This document shows, in pieces, positions 1 through 12,004 of a stretch of DNA of 64,000 nucleotides. Position numbers and translations under genes: made by a program. Under the pieces are notes generated by a model that had not been told where the DNA came from, searched no databases, and saw nothing but the letters and a program-made list of their open reading frames with translations. The first letter of the stretch is position 1. Each line of letters begins with the position of its first letter. The stretch comes from Zoroaster sp. YZ-2022 (taxonomy: Eukaryota; Echinodermata; Asteroidea; Forcipulatida; Zoroasteridae): the NCBI GenBank assembly GCA_029582265.1, contig CM055816.1:84233165-84297164 (forward strand), written 5' to 3'.

Positions 1-411
1 CTACACAGGGGTTTGTAAATAGTAGCTCTACACAGGGGTTTGTAAATAGTGGCTCTACACAGGGGTTTGTAAATAGTGGCTCTACACAGGGGTTTGTAAA
101 TAGTGGCTCTACACAGGGGTTTGTAAATAGTGGCTCTACACAGGGGTTTGTAAATAGTAGCTCTACACAGGGGTTTGTAAATAGTGGCTCTACACAGGGG
201 TTTGTAAATAGTGGCTCTACACAGGGGTTTGTAAATAGTGGCTCTACACAGGGGTTTGTAAATAGTAGCTCTACACAGGGGTTTGTAAATAGTGGCTCTA
301 CACAGGGGTTTGTAAATAGTGGCTCTACACAGGGGTTTGTAAATAGTGGCTCTACAGGGGTTTGTAAATAGTGGCTCTACACAGGGGTTTGTAAATAGTG
401 GCTCTACACAT
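1..411. repeat. 27-bp minisatellite, about 15 copies, cut by window start
   Basis: Unit begins CTACACAGGGG and continues TTTGTAAATAGTGGCT. Copies differ almost only at one G/A site (AGTGGCT or AGTAGCT), and one copy near 350 lacks two bases. It lies upstream of the first PKNOX exon on the same strand, so it probably belongs to the preceding PKNOX intron. Confidence 0.95.
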
Positions 412-497
412 TTAATATGAAAGGGGGTTAAATTTGATTTTTATAATGGAAACATTCTCTGAGCGTTGAATATTGAATTATTGGTTGATATTTGCAG

Positions 498-661
498 GTT
501 TATTAATGCAAGAAGGAGAATACTACAACCCATGTTAGATGCAAGTAATCCAGATCCCAGTACCAAGACCAAGAAAGTCAAGACACAGAGTAGACCATCA
601 ACACAGAGATTCTGGCCAGAGTCATTAGCAAACCTTGGCTCACCAACCACAACAAGGACAG
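498..661 (+). CDS. PKNOX: PKNOX/PREP TALE homeobox gene, penultimate coding exon (end of homeodomain)
   Basis: Internal exon of a TALE-class homeobox transcription factor. These nuclear proteins bind DNA as dimers with PBX proteins. The exon follows a TTTGCAG acceptor; the split Trp codon (TG|G) places it in homeodomain helix 3, giving FINARRRILQPMLDAS. It continues through a basic Lys-rich stretch to RPSTQRFWPESLA. The pair ILQPMLD plus RFWP(E/D)S separates PKNOX/PREP from MEIS, which has IVQPMID. The donor is GTAAGA after 661, in phase 1. Upstream exons (PBX-interacting region, first part of the homeodomain) lie left of the window. PKNOX1 and PKNOX2 arose by vertebrate duplication, so I use the undivided name. 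Confidence 0.9.
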
Positions 662-1134
662 GTAAGAGTTCTTTAACTCTGGCTAGGAGACATGATAGCA
701 TTAAAGCTAGCAGCCAGCTAGACTGGCCATACCATTCAAGGGATTTAATTGGGTACGTTATGCTGAAGGTCTGATCTCATGCTTTGAGGCTCACACACTA
801 GCTACCAACCAAGTTCAAAAATTAAATCTCCGGGAAACATTGCAGCCGGTATCTGGCGTAATGACCTCAGATCTTAAGGCTAGCAGCCAGCCAGAGCTAC
901 CCAGTTTAGCTCAGAAGAGTTGTGACATGCTATTCTAATTAAAGCAACATTGAGCTCAGTCAGTATTGGGTATGTTAGTTGGGTATTATAACTAGCATTA
1001 GCTGACTGAGATGTATGCATACACGAGTCTGGAGTTGGAGATTCACAAGAATAATTTGTAGAAGTATTAAAAACCTGTAATTCAATGTAGTACAATTTCT
1101 TTTTTCTCAATGGCATTCCCATATAAAGTATGAA
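662..1134. other. first part of last PKNOX intron
   Basis: Intronic sequence between the donor at 662 and the repeat element at 1135. I see no exon or clear repeat here. Confidence 0.6.
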
Positions 1135-3170
1135 CAGAAGTCTATAAGTGTGCCAGCCTGCTGTAATCCATACCACAGCATTGTACTGCAATTGTGCACA
1201 CGCACAGTGGGCATGGTTACAGGTTTTGCTCCCCCTGCCCTGCCTGCTATGGGGCATCATGGGATAGGTGCTGTTACATGAAGAACTAGATGCAAACAAT
1301 CTGTGTGGTGAACAATGCGCGTATTCGTTAAACGCTAAGGTGTGTGCACGAGATACAGTAATCTCACACGCCGGGTAAGTCTCCCATACTGCACTGCTCC
1401 TTTTTGAGACCTTGCGCGTCAGTCTGTGGAACAATACGTCACGAATGGCCCAAATCCATTGTTACTAGAGTACTATGCCGTGGACTAGGTTAGTACACGA
1501 GCGGCACACTTCACGTAGGTAATAGACTTCTGGTACTGTGCCGTGGACTAGGTTAGTACACGAGTGGTACACTTCATGTAGGTAATAGACTTCTGGTACT
1601 GTGCCGTGGACTAGGTTAGTACACGAGCGGCACACTTCACGTAGGGAATAGACTTCTGGTACTGTGCCGTGGACTAGGTTAGTACACGAGTGGTACACTT
1701 CATGTAGGTAATAGACTTCTGGTACTGTGCCGTGGACTAGGTTAGTACATCAGTGGCACACTTCATGTAGGTAATAGACTTCTGGTACTGTGCCGTGGAC
1801 TAGGTTAGTACACGAGCGGCACACTTCACGTAGGTAATAGACTTCTGGTACTGTGCCGTGGACTAGGTTAGTACATCAGTGGCACACTTCATGTAGGTAA
1901 TAGACTTCTGGTACTGTGCCGTGGACTAGGTTAGTACACGAGTGGTACACTTCATGTAGGTAATAGACTTCTGGTACTGTGCCGTGGACTAGGTTAGTGC
2001 ACGAGTGACACACTTCATGTAGGTAACAGACTTCTGGCACTATGCTGTGGACTAGGTTAGTACACGAGTGGCACACTTTGTGTAGGTAATAGACTTCTGG
2101 TGCTGTGCCGTGGACTAGGTTAGTACACGAGTGACACACTTTACGTAGGTAATAGACTTCTGGTACTGTGCCGTGGACTAGGTTAGTACACGAGCGGCAC
2201 ACTTCACGTAGGTAATAGACTTCTGGTACTGTGCCGTGGACTAGGTTAGTACACGAGTGGCACACTTCACGTAGGTAATAGACTTCTGGTGCTGTGCCGT
2301 GGACTAGGTTAGTACACGAGTGACACACTTTACGTAGGTAATAGACTTCTGGTACTGTGCCGTGGACTAGGTTAGTACACGAGCGGCACACTTCACGTAG
2401 GTAATAGACTTCTGGTACTGTGCAGTGGACTAGGTTAGTACACGAGCGGCACACTTCACGTAGGTAATAGACTTCTGGTACTGTGCCGTGGACTAGGTTA
2501 GTACACGAGTGGCACACTTCATGTAGGTAATAGACTTCTGGTACTGTGCCGTGGACTAGGTTAGTACACGAGTGGCACACTTCACGTAGGTAATAGACTT
2601 CTGGTGCTGTGCCGTGGACTAGGTTAGTACACGAGCGGCACACTTCACGTAGGTAATAGACTTCTGGTACTGTGCCGTGGACTAGGTTAGTACACGAGTG
2701 GTACACTTCATGTAGGTAATAGACTTCTGGTACTGTGCCGTGGACTAGGTTAGTACACGAGTGGTACACTTCATGTAGGTAATAGACTTCTGGTACTGTG
2801 CCGTGGACTAGGTTAGTACACGAGTGACACACTTTACGTAGGTAATAGACTTCTGGTGCTGTGCCGTGGACTAGGTTAGTACACGAGTGACACACTTTAC
2901 GTAGGTAACAGACTTCTGGTACTGTGCCGTGGACTAGGTTAGTACACGAGTGGCACACTTTGTGTAGGTAATAGACTTCTGGTGCTGTGCCGTGGACTAG
3001 GTTAGTACACGAGTGACACACTTTACGTAGGTAATAGACTTCTGGTACTGTGCCGTGGACTAGGTTAGTACACGAGTGACACACTTTACGTAGGTAATAG
3101 ACTTTTGGTACTGTGCCGTGGACTAGGTTAGTACACGAGCGACACACTTCATGTAGGTAATAGACTTCTG
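1135..3170. mobile_element. MITE-like element, family A, copy 1, expanded by a minisatellite
   Basis: The left end at 1135 is CAGAAGTCTATA followed by AGTGTGCCAGCCTGC. The right end at 3170 is the inverse, TAGGTAATAGACTTCTG. The inner part (about 1140-1500) matches the unexpanded copy at 12005-12435, including 'CTGTAATCCATACCA' and 'GGGGCATCATGGGATAGGT'. Between about 1465 and the right end, the terminal segment is repeated about 27 times. The flanks GTATGAA and GTGTGAA could be a decayed target-site duplication. No transposase is visible, so it is non-autonomous. Confidence 0.75.
1465..3170. repeat. 63-bp minisatellite, about 27 copies
   Basis: The unit contains TAGGTAATAGACTTCTGG, then TACTGTGCCGTGGACTAGG, then TTAGTACACGAGTGGCACAC. 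Copies vary at a few sites (GAGCGGC/GAGTGGC/GAGTGAC; CACG/CATG before TAGG; TGGTACTG/TGGTGCTG). The unit is a multiple of three, so long open frames of 21-residue repeats appear on the - strand. I read these as by-products. The array fills about two thirds of the last PKNOX intron. Confidence 0.95.
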
Positions 3171-3238
3171 GTGTGAACCAGTGTTATCCAATAACATGTT
3201 TTCATATAATCATTCAGTGTTTGATTCGTTGATTGCAG

Positions 3239-3483
3239 GTGGTGACATCACAGCTTCAACAGCACTCAGTTCATCAGTACCAGTAGAACAAATAACATTA
3301 TCAGGGGGGACACTCTCATCAATGGTACGAGTCCATCAATCTTCATCTTCCCCACAGCTACATGTAGAAGGCATGGTATCTAATGGTGAGGGTGGTCCCC
3401 TGGATGATGATGTAGTTGATGGGTCAGATTTATCATCTAATGATGGTGTGATAGGTATGGATAGTGAAGATGACTCATCATGA
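3239..3483 (+). CDS. PKNOX: PKNOX/PREP gene, last coding exon
   Basis: Follows the acceptor TTGATTGCAG in phase with the exon ending at 661 (G|GT gives Gly). It encodes 80 residues and ends at TGA 3481-3483. The product is Ser/Thr-rich, then acidic: LDDDVVDGSDLSSNDG and MDSEDDSS at the C-terminus. PKNOX proteins also end in a poorly conserved tail with acidic stretches. Assignment rests mainly on the in-phase junction and position, because the tail has little sequence conservation. Confidence 0.8.
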
Positions 3484-3776
3484 ATGTTGCTATGGAAACG
3501 AGCAACGTTATATTCAACACCATTGTCAGTATACACGTTTATCACAGAGAGACCATCTTGACTTTTTAATATGCAATTCTATGTGAATTCAAATGAGGCT
3601 CATGACTAGAGTAGACTGGTGACTCTCAAATTGTGATATTTGATGGTGTATTTCAATGACAGTCAGGGAGCCAGGCAAATATGACTACAATGTGATAATG
3701 GTGTATACATGTAGTTTGTTACAATGTGTGTTATTTACCAGGTAATAATGAGCCAATGATCTGGTGCTAATTTGTG
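3484..3776 (+). other. probable PKNOX 3' UTR
   Basis: AT-rich sequence directly after the PKNOX stop codon. I cannot place a cleavage site. AATAAA-type motifs occur far downstream (for example near 7552 and 9521), but nothing ties them to this transcript. Confidence 0.45.
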
Positions 3777-4038
3777 ATGTGATCTGGGAAAACCCTTCAC
3801 ATGGTGAAGTTCGAAAAACCAGCTTACCTCCGTCTGAGTAAAATGTCATTGTGTTTGATTTCTCAAAACGAGGTCAGCTGGTTTTTCGAAGTTCCTGAGA
3901 GAGTAACTCATGTCATAGACATCCTAGAATCATGAAAAGAAGCAGCTTTGAAAAGAGCACAGTGTACTAATTAATTTATTGTATAATTTTTTTTTACAAA
4001 TTTCACGTTGTGAAGGGTTTTCCCAGATCATGTCACAT
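3777..4038. mobile_element. 262-bp MITE-like inverted-repeat element
   Basis: Ends are perfect 20-bp inverted repeats: GATCTGGGAAAACCCTTCAC at 3781 and its complement at 4010-4029, with ATGTGATC/GATCATGTCACAT extending outward. A second inverted pair lies inside (TTCGAAAAACCAGCT about 3810; AGCTGGTTTTTCGAA about 3872). No coding capacity. Confidence 0.8.
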
Positions 4039-4054
4039 TTGAAAGCACAGTTAA

Positions 4055-4250
4055 GCAGTTGATGATTAAGACTTTACGGTGACACCATGTGAAAGTTCTC
4101 TTTTGAGTAGAAAAGAACTGGTGGTTACAACTCAACGTTTGCGATCAGTATACTCTGATCATCTTCAGGAGAATGTTGATCAGTTGATGATTAGCTGATT
4201 GGATATAATTGATTTCATATATAAACCATAAAGGGAAGAACAAGCAAGCA
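4055..4250. repeat. dispersed repeat, inverted relative of 13985-14165
   Basis: Contains GGTGACACCATGTGAAAG, TTTTGAGTAGAAAAGAAC, TCAGGAGAATGTTGATCAG and CAAGCATACTTGCTGGCTGA. All recur in the same order, inverted, at about 13985-14165. Family name unknown. Confidence 0.7.
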
Positions 4251-4532
4251 TACTTGCTGGCTGATGCCTACCTGCTGGCTGATGCCTACCTGCTGGCTGA
4301 TGCCTACCTGCTGGCTGATGCCTACATGTACCTGCTGGCTGATGCCTACCTGCTGGCTGATGCCTACCTGCTGGCTGATGCCACCTGATGTGATGTGATG
4401 CCTACCTGCTGGCTGATGCCTACCTGCTGGCTGATGCCTACCTGCTGGCTGATGCCTACCTGCTGGCTGATGCCTACCTGCTGGCTGATGCCTACCTGCT
4501 GGCTGATGCCTACCTGCTGGCTGATGCCTACC
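4251..4532. repeat. 18-bp minisatellite, about 15 copies
   Basis: Unit CTGCTGGCTGATGCCTAC. One copy has CTACATGTA added and one block near 4380 is rearranged (CACCTGATGTGATG). The array starts where the dispersed repeat ends in CTTGCTGGCTGATGCC. Confidence 0.95.
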
Positions 4533-6159
4533 TATGGTGCTTAGCTTAATATTGAAGATGACATACAAATCCATGATGAACAGTACATGTACTGTACATG
4601 TACTGTACATGTATGTCCAATGCTTCATGAAGACTATTACCATTGCATATAATGCTGGTGTGTTTTCTAGCTAGATGGTGTAATATGCATACATCAAGTT
4701 GATTTTTATCCTGCTATACTTAGCATACATTTGCTTTCAGCCAGTCAGCATGATAACATTGGCCCTTGCTAAATTTTTTCTTCTTGCAATGAAGAGGATT
4801 GGTTCTCATATTGAAAATCATAAGCCATCGCAACATTTTGTGTTAAATAGAGAATTATTTTGGATGAGTACAATGGTGGTAACCATGTTTACATCTCAGA
4901 TAAGGAATAAGGAAATAAATGTTTGTTGCGTGGTCTTGACCACAGGTTATTGACCACGCACAAAATGGTCATTAACCTGCGGTAAAGACCAAGCGTCAAA
5001 CTTGTATTCCCATTCATAAATGCCTATATCAATTTTGTTTTCAAAATGTAAAAGTAAAAAAAAATTGTTGAGTAAAACCAAATGGAAATGGGCAAATTCA
5101 CATTTTGGGGACGCATGAAACACTTCCAAAGTACATTTCTGTCAGTCAGGTGCATGATGTCAAATAATCTTCATTACTCTGATTGGTTTAACTGAACCGC
5201 ATCATAAAAAACAGCTGGCAAAGAGAACTTGTATAGCATTGATCCTTGATTGACACAGAATCACCAATAGACATATTGGTAATATACAGCAGTCAATGCA
5301 ATGCAATGTTGTATTACTGTTAGGGGTAAGAAAAAACCCGAATATGAATAGCTGTACAGTCTACTAAACAGTACTACTATAGTTTCTAATATATGTTTAT
5401 CCCATGTACAGTTAAGAAAGTAAGGTAACCTACATGCATGTACCTGTATGTTAGTGCTAACCGTTTAACCAAAACTTTCACAGTCAGTTAACCAAAAGTC
5501 TGCACCTGACAGCCACACAAACTATGATCATTGGCACAATGAGTATACATCTTCAATTATAATGCATCAATGAACAATTCTTCCAAATTATTTTTTTAAA
5601 TATAGGTTACAGTTAATTGGTTTGCAAATGTCTAAACGGTTAGTGCAGTTTGAGTTGGTTTACTGGTTAACCATGCCAGCACTACTGTATGTTAAAGGAA
5701 TGCTACAACATTGGTAATTACTTCATTAACAAATGTTTTATTATCCAAAACTTGATGGGAACTTGGTAAAGGTACCAATCACTGTGAACAACAAATGTAT
5801 GGAACACTCTTTATTTCAGAGAAAATAGAAACAAATACATGTACGCTCATTTTCAACAAGTTTTCAGAGGGCAGCCACAGGTTCATTGTTTTATGTGTAT
5901 CTTGATGCAAACAAAGTAAGGATACTCTTAAAGGCAGATTTGCCAACATTACAATGTACTTTGTCTTTAAGAAATAACGACCCAATTATTGTTACATGTA
6001 TATTCAAATATACTTATACATGTACATGCACACGTATGTGTGGCCACTCACTCCATAGCCATCAGGGGACATTTTCATTTATTTTTAAAACCCAATAAAA
6101 TAAAATAAAATTATTTTATTTGGTTTTTTAGTGCAATGTTTCTATTTGATTCAATTAAA
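4533..6159. other. intergenic sequence with small inverted repeats
   Basis: No exon recognised. An imperfect hairpin at about 4925-5010 pairs GTGGTCTTGACCACAGGTTA with TAACCTGCGGTAAAGACCA; a related half-site occurs near 62650-62700. A weak MITE-like pair (GCTAACCGTTTAACCAAAAC near 5455; GGTTAACCATGCCAGCAC near 5665) is also present. Confidence 0.4.
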
Positions 6160-6494
6160 CATATATTGCCTGTATTTGGGCCAATTTGACGGTAAAAATA
6201 GATTAAAGCTTTCATGTGAGACATTGCAAGAAACATCCGTCAAGGATTAGTACCAGCAAAATTAATAAATAAAATGATAGGTCATTGTTTTATTCCTCAC
6301 TTTGCATGAGGGCGTGTGCAGTCTTCCGATGGCCAAATTGGCCAGTGCAGCTGTCAGAATTGCATTTATACAGCTTCCAACATCTGAATTTTATTTTTTT
6401 TAAATTGTTTAATAACTATATTATATTTCTAATTCATTAGCTTTTTAAATTCTGTTTTTGGGGGTCTCTTGAGCCAAACACAGGTGATATATCT
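6160..6494. mobile_element. MITE-like element, family B, copy 1
   Basis: Ends are inverted: ATATATTGCCTGTATTTGGG at 6161 and CCAAACACAGGTGATATAT near 6475-6492. Inner motifs ATCCGTCAAGGATTAGTACC and GCAGTCTTCCGATGGCCAA recur in the copies at 24315-24666 and 40880-41192, inverted relative to this one. Confidence 0.75.
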
Positions 6495-7289
6495 CTAATA
6501 TGCCTCATCTGGATCCATATATCCATATATATGATGTATACTTATATGATAGATTTAGCATCCACTTCAATCAATGTTTTATAACTGACATTTCATACAT
6601 GAATGACAAGGCCTTTATCATGTGATCAGCTCTCAACCAATCCAAATGGATGACCTGTTTTGAGTTTTATCAGAAAGCTATTACATATATGTATATGAAA
6701 TATGTTAGTCATGTAATAACCTAGTTCATGACTGACACAAGGTCTCAAAAGACAGCATGCCAGAGAACTTTAAGTTACACACATGTGTAATGCATACTGC
6801 GCTGTGAACACGCCAGTTAAGTGTATGTTGTATGACTGTCATTTTAGTCATGGAACTAGCAGTCAGCGTTGATTGCTTCACCCATGATGCTTTCATACAA
6901 GATAGCCAATTTTCTTTTCATGCTATTTGTGTGTGTGTGCGTGGGTTTGTACTGCGTGCGTGTGCGTGCGTGCGTGTGTATTTGGAGTATTATTTCATTG
7001 ATTATAGCAGGCTGGCATACTTTGTTAACGTAATAGACTTCTGATATGTCAATTGTAACAAAATTGTATGAAACTTTTTGATATAGGATTGGAACTGTGT
7101 TCTCAAATAATAAACGACATTTTCATCAGATTTTACTCTGGGAAACTTTATGAATGATGAAAATCAGTTAGATATGTTCAATGAAAGAGTAGATTTGATT
7201 GTGTTATTCTACATTGTTGATGGCTAAAGAGCCATCTAGTCTACAACACAATGAGCTCGGGTGGAGCAGCTTTCCTTTCTCAACCATCC
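6495..7289. other. intergenic sequence, CA/TG-rich tract
   Basis: No gene recognised. A TGTGTGTGCGTG-type simple repeat lies at about 6928-6980. A short match to the family A terminus (GTAATAGACTTCTG) lies at about 7030-7044. Confidence 0.4.
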
Positions 7290-7626
7290 TACGGTTTCTG
7301 GTCTCAGCACGTTGCCTCGGACCAGTGCGTTGGCATTTTACTTTTCTTTTTTTGTGTGCTATGAAACGATGACCAATTTCAGCCAAAATTGCTGGATCGA
7401 TTGGAATTCTGCTGTGCTGTGTTTTAAATGCCCTTTTCACATAGGGGTATGAACGTTTGCCTGATTTGTGAGGCCTCTCTTAGCCACCTTACTTCTGGTC
7501 TGGTTCGAATAACAGCATATACACATATCATGTATTTCACTGGTTGGCAAAAAATAAATAAATAAATAAAAAATGCATCACCGCACCAATTTTGAAGCCA
7601 ACCTATGACCAGAAACTGGAGACTTT
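7290..7626. mobile_element. MITE-like element, family C, copy 1
   Basis: Left end GGTTTCTGGTCTCAGCACG; right end GACCAGAAACTGGAGACTTT is roughly its inverse. The interior (GCCAAAATTGCTGGATCGAT, CACATAGGGGTATGAA, GTGAGGCCTCTCTTAGCCAC) matches the direct copy at 10043-10377. Confidence 0.7.
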
Positions 7627-9070
7627 TAGGATGTAGAAAAATGTACAGAAACCAACCTGGGACAGATTCAGTTCAATTGGTCTGCATTTCCTTGAGAAAA
7701 CTTGCTGACAAACCATTCATAAATCACTTTAGAAAGAATACTATGGCTAGTTTATATCATGTCAACCACCCCCAGTAACCTGTCTCATATTAAGATGATT
7801 GTAATTGTATGCAATTATCAATGTGTACTATGCCTAACAAAGGAATCATGCATCTTATTGAGTTGGACCATTGTGAATCGGAGAACGTAATGTCATTGAC
7901 ATGTGGTTATTATTTCTAAACTCAACTTTTAGGGACCAAAAAAATTAGCAAAAACCAATTTACAATAGCGATGTTTGCATTATTATTGGTTTCATGTATA
8001 GTCATTACGATATTGTGCCAAAGAATCTTGTTTATAATTTGAAGGTGTGATTGGTTTGATATTATTTGAGGTATTAGTATTTTGACATAATATGCCGTGT
8101 TTAATAGAAACTAATGATATTGTGTTAATGTTTGCATTCATTGAGATCTCACATTATTCCCAACAGGGGAAAGAATGAACAAATCCAATATATTTGTTGT
8201 CATGTATGGTAAATATCATTTTCTTCCTTTATGCAGGTGTGTGAAGAGAGCAGAAATATTTCTATTTAAAACAAAATATCTCTGCCGTTGTAGCAAATCA
8301 TTCTTATTTTTGTTGTCATGTTTTTCTACAGTGAACTCTAAGATAGTTCACCTTGTCTAATTACTGTTTAGATAGCATAGCTTACATTACTTTTATTAGG
8401 GGCAACATATCTTTGGAGGTTGTTATTGGTCTAAAGTGACAATAATACCAAATGAAAAAACTCAAAATTTAGCGAGTGTGTGTCAGTGACGTGTTGTTTA
8501 CATTTGTACTGTGCATACAGCTTAATGGTAAAACGTCATTTTTAATCAAATTGCACATTACCATACACAGTAATGTGGATCCATAAAAACTGCTGTATAA
8601 AGAAACAAATTATCATTGAGTGAATTCAGAGCTCTCTGACTAATCATGACTTTGTTTGGAATTGTATTGTTTCTATTGTGAATACACTCATGTCTGCTCT
8701 TCAAGGGACAATCACAATAGGAAGTAAGTCTGCAATTAGCATTGTATACACAATGATCCATATCTTATTACTCTGTGTATCTGGATATATATTGAGACAG
8801 GCTAGTGACTCTCAACATGTCATTGCGCTGTGCATCTTGAAGGTGAGTAGCACATGTCTGTCCTGATTGTCTGTGTATCTTGCTCCTATAGTTGCAGTAT
8901 TACCTATTCTATTTGGTTATCTGATGCTATAATTACTGGTAATAACATTTTAAACACAAAAGCTTTTTTAAATTATCAAACTGGATTGTGTTATTGGATA
9001 CCTAAATGCCTATTAATATGTAGCATTGTGATTGATGTCCGTTAGTATCCTTATTGTGAGAATAGGGATG
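7627..9070. other. intergenic AT-rich stretch, nothing recognised
   Basis: Short scattered open frames only. None resembles a known domain or shows paired splice sites. Confidence 0.4.
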
Positions 9071-9272
9071 TTAAAGGGACAGTATCGTCTTGATCAGAGC
9101 AGACTATCGGTGTCCTAGTTTAAGATGAACACAGTGACTGATAATTACTGGATCATTTATATGCAGCAGCAATGGTAATATGACCTTATCATGTGGTATT
9201 ATTTTCAGTCACTGAGTAAATCTAAAACAAGCACTCCGATTCCATGCCCTGTTGATCCATGCCCTATTTCCC
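9071..9272. mobile_element. MITE-like element, family D, copy 1
   Basis: Begins TTAAAGGGACAGTATCGTCT. Contains GATGAACACAGTGACTGATA, ATGACCTTATCATGTGGTAT and TTCAGTCACTGAGT, then CCGATTCCATGCCCTGTTGA. The same order occurs at 37441-37662 and, inverted, at 25048-25922. Confidence 0.7.
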
Positions 9273-10042
9273 TTAGCTTGTTTTATGTTGTATTATTTGA
9301 TGCTACATTGTTAGTCATAAATCTAGAGTTTATCTCAAGATGAAATGATTGTATACTCATTGCTATTGTATTTATAAACTCAATCAACTTTTTAAAGCAC
9401 GAATGTATTCATGCTCAGTGTACATATTTTAAGGTGAAAATATTGCATATAAAGATGCCTTGAAACATACCATTATTGTACAGTTATGTACTTTTTGTCA
9501 ATCATGAAATAGATAATTTTTGAAATAAAAACAAAACAAGAACTTTGTGGATATTTTGTACATTTATTTGTCATTGTAAAATATTACATGTTGCTAGGGG
9601 CAAGTTTGAGTGATAACAAGTGCTTGGCAAATAGTCTATTATTTTATACATGGATTCTAAACATTTACATTGCATGCATATGATCAAACTTGGCTAATTC
9701 TCTGACTCATCCCTGACCATGGTTCCCCGCTCAGCTTTGTGACAAAGCATGAGAACAGAACAGGGACCATACTCACTGCAGACTTATTACAAATTTTTTG
9801 ACCAGTTTAGTCAGCATAACAACATTTGGATCAAGTTGGCAACACTCTAGTAAACAATACATTAAGTTCACAACGGGAACCTCCCTAGGACGTCCATTGC
9901 TTCATATTTTACTGATTTACATGTACATGTACACAAGTCTGGTTTGAGGGACGCCTGTGTGTAATACAAACACTGTTCTGCATCTTTCAGATATGGGATC
10001 AGTGTATGTAAAAGAAACCAGAACACTAAGGTCAACAAAAAA
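9273..10042. other. intergenic stretch, nothing recognised
   Basis: No exon or repeat assigned. A GAAATAAAAAC motif at about 9521 could be a polyadenylation signal for some + strand transcript. Confidence 0.35.
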
Positions 10043-10377
10043 TGGCTCCAGTTTCTGATCTCGGCACGTGTGGCCTCAGACCGCCACCTCTGCATTTTTA
10101 GTTTTCTTTTTCCACTATGAAACGATTGTAGCCAAAATTGCTGGATCGATTGGAATTCTGCCATGCTGAGTTTTAAATGACTTTTTCACATAGGGGTATG
10201 AAAATTTGCCCGCTTTGTGAGGCCTCTCTTAGCCACCATACTTTGTGTATGGGAAATTTGGTCTGGTTCCAATAACCATGTATACATGTTATCACATATT
10301 TCATTTCACTGATTGGCAAAAAAAAGCATGTAACTGCAGCAATTTGGAAGCCAACCTATGACCAACTGGAGACTTTT
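10043..10377. mobile_element. MITE-like element, family C, copy 2
   Basis: Left end CTCCAGTTTCTGATCTCGGC; right end CCAACTGGAGACTTTTT. It is a direct-orientation relative of 7290-7626, sharing GCCAAAATTGCTGGATCGAT and TGAGGCCTCTCTTAGCCACC. Confidence 0.7.
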
Positions 10378-12004
10378 TGTTTGGACTTATTTTAGTGATA
10401 ATTATTGGTAGAACTACTCTGATGACCAGGTATAACAAATGTAACAATTTACAACCATATATGTCATATATGTAGCCTACATTCTTAACAGTTTGTAATC
10501 TTACCCCTATTTACAGTCATTGTGGAGCTTCCCAGGCTGCACATCGTAGGATCCATGGTTTCCTTCAAGCACAAATCTATACAATATAATACTTCCACCA
10601 CTGAACTAGGCCTAGCAAATTGAAACAGTAATGTAACATTTGCTAATAGCTTTGTGTCCATCTACAGTGGAATGACTATCAAGTTGAATTAAATATTAAG
10701 AATAATTAACAAAGTTTTATCAAATACACTTGAATTTAAAAAAGGCTTATGTCTACATAAAAATAAAACTGTAAATTACAAAGCATGTCTTTATCTTGCA
10801 GTAACAATTGTTCACATAATTTACATCTGTTCTTATTTCTCATAAAAGATGCACATGTACAAGTAACATTTACATGTATATATCTGTATTAAACAATCAT
10901 TACAACAAAACTCAACAATTCCATTTATTAATTGCAAGGTGCAAAATATAAAAACTTTGTCATGCACGCCTGATGCAGACCCCAATCCAATAACATAACA
11001 TTCATCCTCTAACCCTACTCAGAAATATCTTTGGCTTGCAAATAGGAATGGGCCTCTTTTGAAAATCAACTGCATGTATGTACAAAACCTGTATTTTAAA
11101 TTGACAAGGCAACTACCCCTCCACCCTTGGTTGTCATGTGCCCTTCCTTGGTTCACCCCTGTAAAATATTAATCACACTAATGCAAGGACATGAACAAGT
11201 AAAAACAATAATAAATTTGATTGCAATACATCTTTTTGTTAAACGAACCTACAAGAATACCCAACTACTTATCATGACTTGAAACAAACCTCTATTGTCC
11301 GATTCTCTTGATTCCAGCATTGTGTGCTGGTATAATGAAATAGCTAACACACGACACACCAGTCCTATATTTATCTTTATATAACTCACACATATATCCT
11401 TGTCATTTGATTGTTGGAACACACATCACATGTCATCAACTGGTTTGGCCATTTGCGCCTTTACTCCAAGAAGTACGTATATTCTAAAGGAATCTAGTAG
11501 GTTGAGTCATTTGATCAACCTCTTGTGAGCAACATCAACCTCAAAAGGATGAAGACTCTGGGGACAAGGTTGCCATCTGATAACAAACCTAGCAACAAAA
11601 TGGCAATCAAAAACCTACATTTTTCTGGTAAAAACTGCTGATACTTTGAAAATAGCAGCAAGCTGTTTATAAACATAAGGAATGCGTGATATTTGGAAGG
11701 AGGTGAGCTTCTGGTTTCTCATTTCAAATTACTTTATTTAATCATTCACACAAAGTTGTAATGTTATTTGAAATGGTGAATTATTATGTGAAAATGAACT
11801 GGCCTTTATATCACATTTGGACATCAAATATGACAAGCATCTATGATTGAGTTACATGTATATAAAACAAATATTGAGTTAGTTTATTTCATAAACAGAA
11901 AGCATATATGAACTGAACTGAACTGATCCATTTCACTCAGCTTCACCTCTTCACAAACCACAATGTCTAAACTTTCCATCAAATTTCACAAAGTTATATT
12001 ACAT
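10378..12004. other. intergenic stretch between the convergent genes, nothing recognised
   Basis: AT-rich sequence without a recognisable exon. TTTATT motifs (AATAAA on the - strand) occur near 10923, 11733 and 11883. They might serve NCSTN only if its 3' UTR is very long. Confidence 0.35.

Noticed and set aside
1..411. CRISPR-like or telomere-like array
   Set aside because: Direct repeats are adjacent without unique spacers, in an animal gene context, and the unit is not a telomere motif. The same applies to all other arrays here.
1465..3147. Long - strand open frames of 21-residue repeats (SCTNLVHGTVPEVYYL-type)
   Set aside because: They arise because the 63-bp unit is a multiple of three and lacks stops in that frame. 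They lie inside a PKNOX intron on the opposite strand and have no splice or start context.
3336..3545. - strand frame opposite the last PKNOX exon
   Set aside because: Mirror of the acidic Ser-rich coding exon, which has an in-phase splice junction on the + strand.
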